Origin: Hungateiclostridiaceae bacterium UBA1305
GTDB taxonomy: Bacteria; Bacillota; Clostridia; Acetivibrionales; DTU013
DNA length: 31,783 bases
Assembly (NCBI GenBank): GCA_002307275.1
Contig: DBTX01000032.1
Coordinates: 1-31,783, forward strand
Direction: 5' to 3'
Position numbers and translations under genes: made by a program. This document shows, one piece after another, positions 30,857 through 31,783 of the stretch. The notes beneath the pieces were generated by a model. The model was given only the letters and a program-made list of their open reading frames with translations, did no database searches and had not been told where the DNA came from. Every line of letters starts with the position of its first letter. Positions within the stretch are counted from its first letter, which is position 1.

Positions 30857-31783
30857 GACCAGCATTATCCGAAGACAGCGATCAAGAAATATGTTGTACA
30901 ATCTGGTTGCATTTACAATCATTTTTGTTACATTCGGATCAATTATTTTTAATCAAGTCAAAGCTTCCTTATATTCAAAGCTTGATTCAGAGCTTAGAAC
31001 ATCATTAAGTATCATGAAAAAGCGGATTGCCGATAAAGATATTGATTACACCCAAAAAACTGACATGGCAGAAGGATCAAAAGACGATTTGATCACATAT
31101 CCAAGAATAATTCCAATAATCAGAGATCTGGAGGGAAAGGTTGTAAACTTCGGAAGCGTAAATGATTCGTATTATGAGCAATACCTGAAATATCTGGATT
31201 TTGATAAGATGAATCCTGATATTATTGTTCCGTTAAGAATCCGGAATGAATACTATTTCAGAAGCATTACAACTTCGGTGAAAGCCGGAAACGGCGAAGA
31301 AATGTACATACAGCTGGTAATAAATGCAGATAGCGAGCAGGCGTTATTAAATCATATAGGGTATATCTTGTCCATATGTATCGCAGTATTTATTATACTA
31401 TCCATCCTGGCGAGTTATATTTTATCTCAGAAAACAATGAAACCTATTAGAAAGTCATGGAGAAAACAGGTTGAATTCGTGGAAAATGTATCCCATGAAT
31501 TAAGGACTCCTCTCACTATTGTTCAAAACTCACTTGAAATGCTCTTAACGACACCGCATGAAAAAATAATAGACAGATCAGAGAGCATAGCTCTGGCTCT
31601 AAATGAAACAACCAGGCTCTCAAAACTTGTAACCGATATGCTTACGCTAACGAGGTCGGATTCTACGATGACGGAAATCACAAAAGACCTGTTTTCCATT
31701 GACGTGCTTGTAGAGACAGTTTGCGAACCCTATGCCGAACTGGCTGAAAGCCAGAATAAGATTTTTAATTATAGTCTCAACTG
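30849..31783 (+). CDS. Sensor histidine kinase, N-terminal part (partial)
   Basis: The first 311 codons of a membrane sensor kinase that runs off the right edge. A first membrane helix (about 17-37) and a second (about 169-193) bracket an extracellular sensor domain of about 130 residues with no family I recognise. After the second helix only about 20 residues (SQKTMKPIRKSWRKQVEFVE) separate the membrane from the H-box NVSHELRTPLTIV, with phosphoacceptor H216, so a normal 50-residue HAMP domain is absent. The ATPase domain lies outside. It starts 8 bp before the end of the response regulator gene, its clear partner. Confidence 0.9.
   Translation, partial: MSETSIIRRQRSRNMLYNLVAFTIIFVTFGSIIFNQVKASLYSKLDSELRTSLSIMKKRIADKDIDYTQKTDMAEGSKDDLITYPRIIPIIRDLEGKVVNFGSVNDSYYEQYLKYLDFDKMNPDIIVPLRIRNEYYFRSITTSVKAGNGEEMYIQLVINADSEQALLNHIGYILSICIAVFIILSILASYILSQKTMKPIRKSWRKQVEFVENVSHELRTPLTIVQNSLEMLLTTPHEKIIDRSESIALALNETTRLSKLVTDMLTLTRSDSTMTEITKDLFSIDVLVETVCEPYAELAESQNKIFNYSLN

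Overview
The window looks like a chromosomal segment of an anaerobic, spore-forming Clostridia, probably a plant-polysaccharide user of the Acetivibrio/Ruminiclostridium type. That is an inference from moderate GC with AT-rich spacers, strong GGAGG-type ribosome sites, a GerMN-domain gene, a GH3 glycosidase, a broken GH94 cellobiose phosphorylase, long-form HPF, tandem Rrf2 regulators and clostridial-style PcrA. No rRNA, tRNA, CRISPR array, phage module or transposase was seen.

Layout. 1-268: start of a leftward ABC-F ATPase. 445-1485: PadR regulator plus DUF2812 membrane protein behind a promoter that runs into a 15-bp-periodic operator-like array. 1815-2498: an M15-type peptidoglycan peptidase with a structured leader, followed by structured RNA element A. 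2748-6940: flavin reductase, SprT-like metallopeptidase, lactate permease and an agmatinase-family hydrolase. 7096-9340: a strong shared terminator and a GH3 glycosidase. 9576-11415: YhfC-type membrane protease and MetA. 11453-12557: RNA element B, a homologue of A, leading into two tandem Rrf2 regulators. 12653-14250: a small membrane protein and the GH94 pseudogene. 14489-15813: zinc-ribbon protein, a cluster of DnaA-box-like sequences, and HPF. 16034-17483: SpoU/TrmH rRNA-type methyltransferase and a cyclase-family hydrolase. 17682-22690: a LacI-family regulator and a two-gene heterodimeric ABC exporter that share an identical palindromic operator. 22731-23974: a short GerMN protein and a Phd-antitoxin/Uma2-nuclease fusion with 9-bp iterons upstream. 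24272-25712: an AT-rich pair, MBL hydrolase and GrpB-like protein. 25914-29615: PcrA helicase interrupted in helicase motif III by a 361-residue intein that carries a GIY-YIG nuclease-like domain. 29779-31783: remnant of a small ORF, then an OmpR-type response regulator and its sensor kinase, which runs off the end.

The most unusual items are the GIY-YIG intein in PcrA, the pair of homologous structured RNAs with compensatory base changes, the DnaA-box cluster away from any visible dnaA/dnaN, the six-unit 15-bp array after the PadR promoter, the shared LacI operator on an ABC exporter, and the Phd-Uma2 fusion. Family names come from recognising motifs by eye; no database search was run.
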